From positions 1 to 8,742 of the forward strand of contig DPMC01000092.1 in assembly GCA_003541675.1 (NCBI GenBank): DNA of 8,742 bases, given 5' to 3'. The DNA comes from Acidimicrobiaceae bacterium (GTDB lineage: Bacteria > Actinomycetota > Acidimicrobiia > Acidimicrobiales > MedAcidi-G1). The notes beneath the pieces are model-generated. The model searched no databases. It saw only the letters and a list, made by a program, of their open reading frames with translations, and had not been told where the DNA came from. The position numbers were made by a program, and so were the translations under genes. Positions 1 to 6,622 of the stretch are shown here, one piece after another. Position 1 is the first letter of the stretch. Every line of letters begins with the position of its first letter.

Positions 1-1263
1 CGAGTTGATCCACGTGTAGGGATGGTCGAAGGTCCAGTACTGGCTGGCCCACATCTGGTGCTGACCCACGCCGGAGGTCACGATGGTGTCGTCCGGGGTG
101 GCGTCACGGAGGCGCTCGATGACGTACTGGGGCTTCAGCGGCTCACCGGGAGCCCACGGCTCGTAGGCCAGCGGGTAGCGCTCCTGCCAGCCGCTGATCC
201 GCGACCTCCAGGCCGACCGATCGGCGTCGCCGGCACCGTTGCCCGACAATTCGTCGACCAGTGCCTCGATGGCCACCCGGACATCGCCCTGGATGGCCAC
301 GTCGGGCCGGCGCACCTTGCCCAGCTCAGCGGGATCGATGTCGACGTGGATGATCTTCGCCTCGGGGGCAAACCCGTCGAGCTTTCCGGTCACCCGGTCG
401 TCGAACCGGGCGCCGAGGGTAATGAGCAGATCGGACTCCTGCATGGCGGTGACCGCCGTGTAGTTCCCGTGCATGCCCGGCATGCCTAGACACAGTTCAT
501 GGCTGTCCGGGAATGCACCTCGAGCCATGAGCGTGGTGACCACGCTGATGCCAGTCAACTCAGCCAGGGCGCGCAACGCATCGGCGGCTCGCGCCTTGAG
601 GATTCCACCACCCACGTAGAGCACCGGGCGCTCGGCAACCCGGATCAGGCCCGCGGCCGCCGCAATGAGGTCGACGTCGACCGCGGTCTGCGGTTGGTAG
701 CCAGGCAGGTCCATCTCGACGTCGTCATGCCACGTCATAGCCGATCGGGGGTTGACGGGGTCGACGATGTCCTTGGGAATGTCGACCAGCACCGGACCCG
801 GCCGACCCGTGGTGGCGATGTGGAACGCCTCCTTGATGGTCCGCGGGATGTCCTGAGCCTCGGTGACCAAGAAGTTGTGCTTGGTGATCGATTGCGTGAT
901 TCCCGTCGTGTCGCACTCCTGGAAAGCATCGGTGCCGATCGCCGCGTACGGGACCTGGCCGGTGACCACGACCATGGGCACCGAATCAAGGTAGGCGTCA
1001 CACAGCGGCGTGACGATGTTGGTGGCCGCGGGGCCGCTGGTCACCATGGCCACACCCGGGCGCCCCGTGGCATGGGCATAGCCCTCGGCCATGTGGCCGG
1101 CGCCCTGCTCGTGTCGGACTAGAACGTGGCGGATAGACGAGTCGATGATCGGGTCGTAGACCGGGAGAATCGCCCCTCCTGGCAGGCCGAACATGACATC
1201 CACGCCCTCTTCCTCGAGGGCACGGATGAGGGCTCTACCGCCGTCCATTTCTTCTGTGGCCAT
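1..1263 (-). CDS. ilvB: Acetolactate synthase large subunit (acetohydroxyacid synthase), 3'-truncated by window edge
   Basis: This enzyme joins pyruvate to a second pyruvate or to 2-oxobutyrate, using thiamine diphosphate, in the first common step of valine, leucine and isoleucine synthesis. The 421 visible residues cover the N-terminal ThDP pyrimidine-binding domain (about 8-170), the central FAD/DHS-like domain (about 195-335) and the start of the C-terminal ThDP domain. Visible landmarks are FGLPGGAILPVYD (25-37), RHEQGAGHMAEGYA (50-63) with the catalytic Glu52, TSGPAATN (75-82), DIPKDIV (161-167), MHGNYTA (264-270), LGARFDDRVTG (283-293) and GVGQHQMWASQYW (398-410). The family is usually 560-620 residues, so roughly the last quarter lies outside. 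ATG1263 is the furthest-upstream start in this frame: an in-frame TGA lies 15 codons before it with no ATG, GTG or TTG between. Met6 is a possible later start. No clear Shine-Dalgarno site precedes it. Residue 79 is Ala where GPGATN is the usual motif. The long leader upstream suggests attenuation control. Confidence 0.96.
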   Translation of the reverse strand, partial: MATEEMDGGRALIRALEEEGVDVMFGLPGGAILPVYDPIIDSSIRHVLVRHEQGAGHMAEGYAHATGRPGVAMVTSGPAATNIVTPLCDAYLDSVPMVVVTGQVPYAAIGTDAFQECDTTGITQSITKHNFLVTEAQDIPRTIKEAFHIATTGRPGPVLVDIPKDIVDPVNPRSAMTWHDDVEMDLPGYQPQTAVDVDLIAAAAGLIRVAERPVLYVGGGILKARAADALRALAELTGISVVTTLMARGAFPDSHELCLGMPGMHGNYTAVTAMQESDLLITLGARFDDRVTGKLDGFAPEAKIIHVDIDPAELGKVRRPDVAIQGDVRVAIEALVDELSGNGAGDADRSAWRSRISGWQERYPLAYEPWAPGEPLKPQYVIERLRDATPDDTIVTSGVGQHQMWASQYWTFDHPYTWINS

Positions 1264-1329
1264 GTCGAACTCGGATCTGGGGGAAAGGCTGCCTGGTCTG
1301 GTATCTCAACTGGTTTATGAACTGGGCTG

Positions 1330-1363
1330 AAAAGTGGAAACGACCTCCCGCTGTGGGAGGTCG
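1330..1363 (-). terminator. Attenuator-type intrinsic terminator hairpin upstream of ilvB
   Basis: Reading the minus strand, CGACCTCCC (1363-1355), a 5-nt loop ACAGC (1354-1350) and GGGAGGTCG (1349-1341) form a perfect 9-bp GC-rich stem. It is followed directly by TTTCCACTTTT (1340-1330), a broken T-rich tract. The hairpin lies 47 nt after the leader-peptide stop codon and 77 nt before the ilvB start, the expected place for an attenuator. The perfect stem is seen; termination activity is inferred, and the T tract is imperfect because CCA interrupts it. Confidence 0.72.
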
Positions 1364-1412
1364 AGGCACGCAACCGTTTGGGACCCACCGTGTGCGGGCG
1401 GGGCGCGTGCCT
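1364..1412 (-). promoter_or_regulatory. Leader RNA segment with alternative pairings for ilvB attenuation
   Basis: A perfect 8-bp inverted repeat lies between AGGCACGC (minus, 1412-1405, overlapping the last two bases of the leader-peptide stop codon) and GCGTGCCT (minus, 1371-1364, immediately before the terminator stem). Between them, GGTGGGTC (minus, 1389-1382) can pair with GACCTCCC (minus, 1362-1355), the 5' arm of the terminator, at 7 of 8 positions including one G-U. That pairing would be an antiterminator. The two pairings would cross, so they look mutually exclusive, and the position of a ribosome on the leader peptide would decide between them. The complementarities are visible; the switching model is inference. 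Confidence 0.5.
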
Positions 1413-1464
1413 ACGGCAGTACGACTACCCGGATGCGGGCAAAGGAAGTGGAGTCGATCTGCAT
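1411..1464 (-). CDS. ilvB leader peptide (branched-chain amino acid attenuation peptide)
   Basis: This is an 18-codon reading frame encoding MQIDSTSFARIRVVVLP followed by TAG. The C-terminal run Ile-Arg-Val-Val-Val-Leu-Pro contains Ile, Val and Leu, the end products of the pathway begun by the downstream enzyme. Two of the three Val codons are GTA, an A-ending codon expected to be scarce in a genome this GC-rich, which would increase sensitivity to charged tRNA. The ATG lies only 8 nt past a CATAAT -10 hexamer and has no room for a Shine-Dalgarno site, so the message may begin at or within a few bases of the ATG. The stop codon overlaps one arm of an RNA stem, and a terminator hairpin lies 47 nt downstream. 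The family precedent is leader-peptide attenuation of ilv operons. The position, composition and hairpin support the call together; the peptide is too short to identify by homology. Confidence 0.8.
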   Translation of the reverse strand: MQIDSTSFARIRVVVLP

Positions 1465-1479
1465 GATTAGCAATTATGC
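1461..1479. repeat. Imperfect 19-bp palindrome over the ilvB leader promoter and leader start
   Basis: On the plus strand GCATGATT (1461-1468), spacer AGC, then AATTATGC (1472-1479) form 8-bp arms that match at 7 of 8 positions; the odd pair is G-T. It is an AT-rich island in very GC-rich DNA. It covers the whole -10 hexamer of the ilvB leader promoter and the leader ATG, and lies 48 bp before the divergent nucleotidylyltransferase start. Its form and place suit a dimeric regulator's operator, but it could be a coincidence of promoter sequence. Confidence 0.35.
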
Positions 1480-1502
1480 GCTGGTGGCACCTCGGACCAC
1501 AA
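1473..1502 (-). promoter_or_regulatory. Probable sigma-70-type promoter of the ilvB leader transcript
   Basis: On the minus strand TTGTGG (1502-1497) and CATAAT (1478-1473) are separated by 18 bp, close to the -35 and -10 consensus. CATAAT matches the -10 consensus at five of six positions. The predicted transcription start falls at about 1468-1464, essentially on the leader-peptide ATG. The -35 region lies inside the 5' flank of the divergent gene at 1527. Confidence 0.6.
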
Positions 1503-1526
1503 CCTCAGGCGTGGGAGACTTGACTC

Positions 1527-2060
1527 ATGCGAACCGGGGTTCAGCCGGGGTCCTTCGATCCTCCGACCCTGGCCCATCTAGCCATCGCTCATGCCGCGTT
1601 GCGCCACCATCGGCTCGACCGGGTCATTTGGACGGTGTCACGACACCCGCTCGGCAAGGACGACGGGCGGACCGACGTGGACGATCGCCTGACCGTGCTT
1701 CATTCAGCAATCGCCGACCATCGGTGGCTGGCCGCCGAGGCGACCGACGCCCGCCTGGTGGCCGACATCGCCGACGGCTACGACGTGGTCATCATGGGTG
1801 CCGACAAGTGGCACCAGCTCCATGACCCCACCTTCTATGGCGAACCAGGAACTGAGTCGGCGGCGGCGATGGATCGCGCCCTCGAACGCCTCCCGACCTG
1901 CGCGGTGGCCCCGCGGGACGGATTGACGGTCCCACCGGAGGTGACGCTTTCGGTCCCCCGCTGGGTGGCTCGCCAGTCATCTAGCGATGCGGTGGCCGGC
2001 GCCCCGTGGATGGCCCTGTCGGCCGCCCGACACTCCGGGCTGTGGTTGGAGATCCGGTAA
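1527..2060 (+). CDS. Nucleotidylyltransferase-superfamily protein (NadD/CoaD-like), exact substrate unknown
   Basis: The protein has 177 residues. The N-terminal PGSFDPPTLAH (7-17) is the phosphate-binding signature of the HxGH/TxGH nucleotidyltransferase fold, in which a nucleoside triphosphate is joined to a phosphorylated substrate with release of pyrophosphate. Here the second motif reads T14-L-A-H17, with Ala where Gly is usual. VVIMGADKWHQL (87-98) resembles the GAD strand-loop of NadD-type adenylyltransferases. RQSSSDAVAG (149-158) sits where family members carry an ISSTxIR-like nucleotide-binding motif, but the terminal Arg is missing. The length is close to small NadD enzymes (about 190-210), slightly short. 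ATG1527 is supported by GGGAG at 1513-1517, 9 nt upstream. It is divergent from the ilvB leader and convergent with ilvD, so it is probably a single-gene unit. It may be a diverged NadD paralogue or another cytidylyl/adenylyltransferase; I would not assign nadD. Confidence 0.8.
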   Translation: MRTGVQPGSFDPPTLAHLAIAHAALRHHRLDRVIWTVSRHPLGKDDGRTDVDDRLTVLHSAIADHRWLAAEATDARLVADIADGYDVVIMGADKWHQLHDPTFYGEPGTESAAAMDRALERLPTCAVAPRDGLTVPPEVTLSVPRWVARQSSSDAVAGAPWMALSAARHSGLWLEIR

Positions 2061-2080
2061 CCGGCGGTCCGGCAGCCGGA
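2061..2080. terminator. Small GC-rich inverted repeats between convergent genes, possible weak bidirectional terminator
   Basis: The 22-bp gap between the nucleotidylyltransferase stop and the ilvD stop is nearly filled by nested inverted repeats. TCCGG-CAG-CCGGA (2068-2080) is a 5-bp stem with a 3-nt loop, and CCGGC (2061-2065) can instead pair with GCCGG (2075-2079). There is no T run on either side, so factor-independent termination would be weak. The hairpins are visible; the role is inference. Confidence 0.35.
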
Positions 2081-2082
2081 AA

Positions 2083-3777
2083 TCACGCCTGGGTGACGGC
2101 GCCCTTCTCGGCCCCCTGGGCAAGTGCGGCGTACTTGGCCAGGAACCCCGACGTGTAGCGGGGTTCGAACGGCTTCAGGTTGGCCCGACGCTTCGCCAGC
2201 GTGGCGTCATCGACCATCAGGTCCATGGTGTGGGCCACCACGTCGATGACGATTCGATCACCCTCGGCCACGAGGGCGATTGGACCACCGTCAACGGCTT
2301 CCGGTGCAACGTGACCCACACAGAATCCGTGGGTGCCGCCGGAGAACCGGCCGTCCGTGATGAGCGCCGCGTCGCCGCCCCGTCCGGCACCCTTCATGGC
2401 CCCGGTGATGGCCAGCATCTCGCGCATTCCCGGACCACCCTTGGGACCCTCGTAGCGGATGACCACCACGTCACCGCCCTCGATGCGGTCGTCCAGAACG
2501 GCGGCCATGGCCGCATCCTCACCGTCGAACACCCGGGCCCGACCGTCGAAGCGGTCGAAGTCGAGTCCGGCCACCTTGACCACCGACCCCTTCGGAGCCA
2601 ACGACCCGCGAAGGATGGCCAGGCCACCCAGTGCATTGATCGGATCGCCGAAAGCGTGGATCACGTCACCATCGGGGGCCGGGACGTCAAGCATGGCCAG
2701 GTTCTCGGCCACCGTCTTCCCGGTGACAGTGATCTCGTCGGCGTGAAGCAGGCCCTCGTCGTGAAGCATCTGCATGACCACCGGAACCCCACCGATCCGA
2801 TCGATATCGACCATGTGGTACTTCCCGTGGGGCTTCGTATCTGCCAGGTGGGGAACCTTGGCGGCCACCCGGTTGAAGTCCTCGAGTTCGAGCTCGACAC
2901 CGGCCTCGAAGGCGATGGCCATGAGGTGGAGTACGGCGTTCGTCGAGCCGCCGAGAGCCATCACCACGGCGATGGCGTTCTCAAAGGCAGCCCGGGTCAT
3001 GATCTGGCGGGGTCGAATGCCCTCTCGCAGCAGGTTCATCACAGCGTGGCCGCTGGCGAACGCCACGTCGGCCCGACGCTTGTCAACCGCGGCGGCCGAG
3101 GCCGATCCGGGCAGCGACATGCCGATGGCCTCACCGACCGAGGCCATGGTGTTGGCAGTGAACATCCCCGCGCAGCTTCCAATGGTCGGACACGCCTCGC
3201 GCTCGATGGCCAGCAGTTCAGCATCGTCGATGCTCCCCACTGCGTGGGCCCCCACGGCCTCGAACACGCTCACGATGTCCAGCTTGGAACCGTCGGTGTG
3301 TTCGCCGGGCATGATCGAACCGCCGTACACGAACACCGACGGCAGGTTGATCCGGGCTGCTGCCATGAGCATCCCCGGGAGCGACTTGTCACAGCCGGCG
3401 AAGCTCACAAAGGCGTCGAGGCGCTCGGCGTGCATCACGGCCTCTACCGAGTCGGCGATGATCTCACGACTCACCAGGCTGGCCCGCATGCCCTCGTGGC
3501 CCATTGAGATGCCGTCGGACACGGCGATGGTGTTGAACTCCAGCGGGAAGCCCCCGGCTTCGGAGACCCCCTCCTTGCACCGTTTGGCCAGTGCGTCCAG
3601 CGGAATGTTGCAGGGAGTCACCTCGTTCCACGACGAGGCCACGCCTACTTGGGCCTTGGAGAAGTCGTCCTCGTTCATCCCGACCGCCCGGAGCATGGCC
3701 CGCGCGGGCGCCCGGTTCGGACCGTCAGTGACCTCATGGCTTCGGGGCTTCATCCCCCCGTGGGTGGCATCCGTCAT
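2083..3777 (-). CDS. ilvD: Dihydroxy-acid dehydratase
   Basis: This enzyme dehydrates 2,3-dihydroxyisovalerate and 2,3-dihydroxy-3-methylvalerate to the 2-oxo acids that precede valine/leucine and isoleucine. From ATG3777 the product has 564 residues, normal for the family (about 550-620). The Fe-S ligand cysteines are C56 (PCNIPLD), C129 (AGCDKSLPG) and C202 (IGSCAGMF). D130-K131 of the CDK motif are expected metal-site residues. The C-terminal [15 protein letters not shown] holds the conserved serine S479, and [13 protein letters not shown] is also present. The cluster type cannot be read with certainty. The frame stays open upstream to a GTG at 3834, but those 19 residues overlap the divergent transporter's start and are unlike family N-termini, whereas [20 protein letters not shown] follows within eight residues of ATG3777. 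ATG3753 is a second option. There is no Shine-Dalgarno site; TAGCCT lies 8 nt upstream, suggesting a leaderless message. It is transcribed apart from ilvB although both are on the minus strand. Confidence 0.96.
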   Translation of the reverse strand: MTDATHGGMKPRSHEVTDGPNRAPARAMLRAVGMNEDDFSKAQVGVASSWNEVTPCNIPLDALAKRCKEGVSEAGGFPLEFNTIAVSDGISMGHEGMRASLVSREIIADSVEAVMHAERLDAFVSFAGCDKSLPGMLMAAARINLPSVFVYGGSIMPGEHTDGSKLDIVSVFEAVGAHAVGSIDDAELLAIEREACPTIGSCAGMFTANTMASVGEAIGMSLPGSASAAAVDKRRADVAFASGHAVMNLLREGIRPRQIMTRAAFENAIAVVMALGGSTNAVLHLMAIAFEAGVELELEDFNRVAAKVPHLADTKPHGKYHMVDIDRIGGVPVVMQMLHDEGLLHADEITVTGKTVAENLAMLDVPAPDGDVIHAFGDPINALGGLAILRGSLAPKGSVVKVAGLDFDRFDGRARVFDGEDAAMAAVLDDRIEGGDVVVIRYEGPKGGPGMREMLAITGAMKGAGRGGDAALITDGRFSGGTHGFCVGHVAPEAVDGGPIALVAEGDRIVIDVVAHTMDLMVDDATLAKRRANLKPFEPRYTSGFLAKYAALAQGAEKGAVTQA

Positions 3778-3785
3778 GGGTATGC

Positions 3786-3791
3786 AGGCTA
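3786..3791 (-). promoter_or_regulatory. Candidate -10 element of ilvD (leaderless start)
   Basis: TAGCCT on the minus strand fits the actinobacterial TANNNT pattern and ends 8 nt before ATG3777, the same spacing as CATAAT before the ilvB leader ATG. No convincing -35 hexamer is visible 16-19 bp upstream. It is a short match and could be chance. Confidence 0.35.
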
Positions 3792-3811
3792 GGCGCCACC
3801 TGCCACGGTCG

Positions 3812-3817
3812 TAGTCT
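3812..3817 (+). promoter_or_regulatory. Candidate -10 element of the MATE transporter gene (leaderless start)
   Basis: TAGTCT on the plus strand fits TANNNT and is separated by 6 nt from ATG3824, which lacks a Shine-Dalgarno site. Transcription would then start at or very near the ATG. No good -35 hexamer is seen. It lies in the same 46-bp gap as the ilvD candidate, so the two divergent promoters would overlap. Confidence 0.33.
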
Positions 3818-3823
3818 CCGCTG

Positions 3824-5143
3824 ATGTTCTCCACACGCCTCTCGGCCGACGGCCGGGAACTCCTCGCCCTGGCCGTTCCGGCCCTCGGGGCACTGATCGC
3901 CGAACCCCTTTACGTGCTGGCCGATACGGCCGTGGTGGGCCGTCTGGGAACCGCTCCTCTGGCCGGCCTCGGCGTGGCGTCCGGCGCCCTACTGTTCGGC
4001 TACGGACTGTGTGTCTTCCTCGCCTACGGGACCACGGCGGCGGTGGCCCGTCTGACCGGCGCCGGAGAGAGTCGGCGGGCAGCCGATCAGGCCATCCAGG
4101 GCCTGTGGCTGGCCCTGGTCCTCGGTGTGGTGCTGGCCATTGTGGGAACTCTGTTGACCGACGCCATCGTGTCCGGGCTGGGCGCCTCGGGCGACGTGGC
4201 CGAACAGGCCTCCATCTACCTGAGTACCAGCCTGCTGGGTGCCCCGGCGATGCTCCTGATGATGGCCGGGGTGGGCTACCTCCGTGGCCTCAAGGACACC
4301 GTGCGTCCCCTGCAGGTCGCCGTGGGTACCGCCCTACTCAACCTGGTCCTCGAGCTGGTCCTCATCTTCGGCCTGGATCGGGGCATCGGCGCCTCGGCGG
4401 CCGCCACCGTGGTCGCCCAGTGGGTGGGGGCCGCCTGCTACCTAACCTGGATCGGACGGGACGTCCGTAGACGCCACGCGTCACTGGCACCCCGGTTGGG
4501 ATCTATCGGCCGACTCCTCACCGTCAGTGCACAGTTGCTGGTGCGAAACCTCTCGCTCACCGGGACGTTCCTGATCGGCACCTCGGTGGCCACCCGGATC
4601 GGCCGGGTCGACGTGGCCGCCCACCAGGTGGCTTTCCAGGTGTGGATGGTCACCGCGCTGACGATGGACGCTGTGGCCATTGCCGCCCAGGCCATGGTCG
4701 GCGAACGCCTCGGCGCGGGGGACGTGGCCCGCGCCATCTCGATCGGACGCCGGGTGATTGCCTGGTCGGTGGGCATGGGCATAGTCCTCGGTGTTGTCCT
4801 GCTGGCCGTCCGGACACCGGTGGCGGGCATCTTCTCCGAGGATCCTGCTGTGGTGGCCTTAGCCGGATTCCTGCTGGTCCACGTGGCCTTCATGGCGCCG
4901 CTCGGAGGCGTGGCCTTCGCCCTGGACGGTGTCCTTATCGGAGCAGGAGACCAACGGTTCATGGCTCGGGCCATGGTGGGCTCGGCGGTCGCTGCCGCCA
5001 CGGTCATGGTGCTCGGGCGGCAGGCCGATCTGGGGATTGGTTGGCTCTGGGGGGCCATCTGGCTCTTCATGGCCGCCAGGTCGATCCTGCTGGGTCTCCG
5101 CTTCGTCGGCGACCGCTGGCAGGTGGTGGGCGCCGAGCGCTAA
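3824..5143 (+). CDS. MATE-family efflux transporter, DinF-like subfamily
   Basis: This 439-residue membrane protein is built almost entirely of hydrophobic helices, consistent with the 12 segments of MATE transporters (usually 430-480 residues), which export cationic drugs or metabolites in exchange for H+ or Na+. Subfamily-type motifs are [17 protein letters not shown] (26-42) in the first helix and following loop, [11 protein letters not shown] (149-159), the second-half motif [13 protein letters not shown] (262-274) followed by [20 protein letters not shown] (281-300), and [15 protein letters not shown] (365-379). These resemble DinF/eukaryotic-like MATEs more than NorM. The internal two-fold repeat is evident from the similar [10 protein letters not shown] and ARLTGAGE loops. 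It starts 46 bp from ilvD on the opposite strand and converges on gatB. The substrate cannot be read from sequence. Placement beside ilvD raises the idea of metabolite export, but nothing in the protein shows this. Confidence 0.92.
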   Translation: MFSTRLSADGRELLALAVPALGALIAEPLYVLADTAVVGRLGTAPLAGLGVASGALLFGYGLCVFLAYGTTAAVARLTGAGESRRAADQAIQGLWLALVLGVVLAIVGTLLTDAIVSGLGASGDVAEQASIYLSTSLLGAPAMLLMMAGVGYLRGLKDTVRPLQVAVGTALLNLVLELVLIFGLDRGIGASAAATVVAQWVGAACYLTWIGRDVRRRHASLAPRLGSIGRLLTVSAQLLVRNLSLTGTFLIGTSVATRIGRVDVAAHQVAFQVWMVTALTMDAVAIAAQAMVGERLGAGDVARAISIGRRVIAWSVGMGIVLGVVLLAVRTPVAGIFSEDPAVVALAGFLLVHVAFMAPLGGVAFALDGVLIGAGDQRFMARAMVGSAVAAATVMVLGRQADLGIGWLWGAIWLFMAARSILLGLRFVGDRWQVVGAER

Positions 5144-5152
5144 CCACCGATT

Positions 5153-5170
5153 GGGGGCCAGTTGGCGCCC
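5153..5170. terminator. Weak hairpin between convergent transporter and gatB genes
   Basis: GGGGGCC-AGTT-GGCGCCC can fold into 3 bp, one G-G mismatch, then 3 bp, with a 4-nt loop. It lies in the 33-bp gap between the two stop codons. No T run follows on either strand, so it is at best a weak bidirectional terminator. Confidence 0.28.
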
Positions 5171-5176
5171 GGGTAC

Positions 5177-6622
5177 CTACCCGTTGGCCCGGCGGGACAG
5201 CAGTTCGTTGACGACCCGACCATCGGCCTGACCGTTGGTGGCCTTCATGATCTGGCCGACGAAAAAGCCTGACTTCTTCTTGCGTTCCTTGTCGTCGCCC
5301 GAGGTGAAGGCAGCCCAGTCTTCGTCGTACTCGGCTATCAAGCCGTCCACGATGGCCTCCAGGGCACTGTCGTCCATGGCTTCGAATCCCATGCCCGCAG
5401 CCACCTCGGCCGGCTCCCCGCCGTCGGCCACCAGAACCGCCAGGACGGTCTTGGCTTGGGTGGCCGTCAGGTCGCCGCCGACCTCCATGGCCACCAGCGA
5501 AACGAACGACGCCGCGGTCAACAACCCCGACCCGTCAGCCAGGTTGTTCTCGACGTGGACCAGCACCCTGCTCGGGTCGGCCCCAGCGGCAAGGGCCTCC
5601 ACGGCCAGGTCGTCCATTCCCCGCTCGACGGTCAACGATGCAGTGGCCGTGTCCACGCCGGCCGCGTCAGCTAGGCGGTGGCGACGCTCCCGGGGCAGTA
5701 GGGGCAAAGCGGAACGCACCGATTCGATCCACTCGGCGGACGGGTCCAGGGGCACCAGATCGGGCTCCGGGAAGTACCGGTAGTCGTATGCCTCCTCCTT
5801 GGAGCGGAGTTTGTGGGTGCGACCCTCGTCTTCGTTCCAGTGGCGGGTCTGCTGCTCGACTCTGTCACCGGAGGTGATGAGGTCAACCTGACGGCGAGAC
5901 TCGTAGACGATTGCCCGTCCCAGCGAGCGCAGCGAGTTGATGTTCTTCACCTCGCAGCGGGTTCCCAAATCGGGGTCGCCCATGGGTCGGACCGACACGT
6001 TGCAGTCCACCCGCATCGATCCCTCCTCCATCTTTCCGTCCGACGCGCCGATGGCCACCAGAATCGACCGCAGCTCGCTGACGTAGGCCCGTGCGTCTTC
6101 AGCTGACCGCAGGTCGGGAGCTCCCACGATCTCAATGAGTGGAACGCCAGCCCGGTTGTAGTCGACCAGCGAGTAACCGGCCTCGTGGATCCGACCGCCA
6201 CCACCCACGTGCGTGCTCTTGCCAGTGTCCTCCTCTAGGTGTGCCCGCTCGATGCCCACCTGGCGGCCATCGGCCAACTCCAGCCAGCCCTCCTCGTTGA
6301 TGGGCAGATCGAACTGGGAAATCTGGAAATCCTTCGGCATGTCCGGGTAGAAGTAGTTCTTTCGGGCAAACACCGAACGCTGCACACGACAGTGCAAAGC
6401 CAGGCCGACCCGAATGGCCAGTTCCACCGCCTGCTCGTTGAGCACGGGTAGCGAGCCCGGCAGGCCCAGCGACACCGGATCGATGTTGGTGTTGGGCTCG
6501 CCGCCGAACTGGTTTGGGGCATCGCAGAACAGTTTGGTGGCCGTTGCCAGTTCAGCGTGGACCTCCAGACCGATCACCGTCTCCCACCCGGGGACGATCT
6601 CAGTGGCTGCGTCGTCGCTCAT
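5177..6622 (-). CDS. gatB: Aspartyl/glutamyl-tRNA(Asn/Gln) amidotransferase subunit B
   Basis: GatB is the tRNA-binding and kinase subunit of the GatCAB complex. It phosphorylates the side chain of misacylated Glu-tRNA(Gln) or Asp-tRNA(Asn) so that ammonia from GatA can convert it to the amide. The 481 residues match the usual length (475-505). The N-terminal catalytic cradle has [13 protein letters not shown] (13-25), [21 protein letters not shown] (42-62), [17 protein letters not shown] (87-103), the signature [14 protein letters not shown] (153-166), [13 protein letters not shown] (198-210) and [11 protein letters not shown] (279-289). The tail domain (from about 330) ends with [20 protein letters not shown] (450-469), typical of the GatB/YqeY module. 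ATG6622 overlaps the gatA stop by 4 nt (ATGA), and GGTGGAG lies 7 nt upstream, so translation is probably coupled. Only Cys33 remains of the N-terminal cysteine cluster seen in many actinobacterial GatB proteins, so the structural zinc is probably absent. Confidence 0.97.
   Translation of the reverse strand: MSDDAATEIVPGWETVIGLEVHAELATATKLFCDAPNQFGGEPNTNIDPVSLGLPGSLPVLNEQAVELAIRVGLALHCRVQRSVFARKNYFYPDMPKDFQISQFDLPINEEGWLELADGRQVGIERAHLEEDTGKSTHVGGGGRIHEAGYSLVDYNRAGVPLIEIVGAPDLRSAEDARAYVSELRSILVAIGASDGKMEEGSMRVDCNVSVRPMGDPDLGTRCEVKNINSLRSLGRAIVYESRRQVDLITSGDRVEQQTRHWNEDEGRTHKLRSKEEAYDYRYFPEPDLVPLDPSAEWIESVRSALPLLPRERRHRLADAAGVDTATASLTVERGMDDLAVEALAAGADPSRVLVHVENNLADGSGLLTAASFVSLVAMEVGGDLTATQAKTVLAVLVADGGEPAEVAAGMGFEAMDDSALEAIVDGLIAEYDEDWAAFTSGDDKERKKKSGFFVGQIMKATNGQADGRVVNELLSRRANG

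Noticed and set aside
22..1122. Plus-strand frames of 155 and 207 codons opposite ilvB
   Set aside because: The minus strand reads continuously as acetolactate synthase, so these are shadows.
1264..1464. A T-box or metabolite riboswitch as the explanation for the ilvB leader
   Set aside because: The leader is short, has no visible T-box antiterminator consensus or known aptamer core, and contains a coding frame with Ile/Val/Leu codons, which fits peptide attenuation better.
1334..1825. 163-codon plus-strand frame running through the ilvB leader
   Set aside because: It overlaps the nucleotidylyltransferase in another frame, ends in Arg-rich out-of-frame sequence and has no domain; the region is better explained as regulatory leader.
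1987..3507. 506-codon open frame on the plus strand opposite ilvD
   Set aside because: It is the antisense shadow of ilvD: His/Gly/Val-rich composition with no recognisable domain, while the minus strand carries an intact conserved enzyme.
2774..3814. 346-codon open frame on the plus strand opposite ilvD
   Set aside because: Second antisense shadow, Ser/Ala/Met-rich low-complexity product typical of high-GC reverse frames, with no family motif.
4438..5070. 210-codon minus-strand frame opposite the transporter
   Set aside because: Thr/Arg/Pro/Met-rich shadow; the plus-strand frame has clear MATE motifs and helices.
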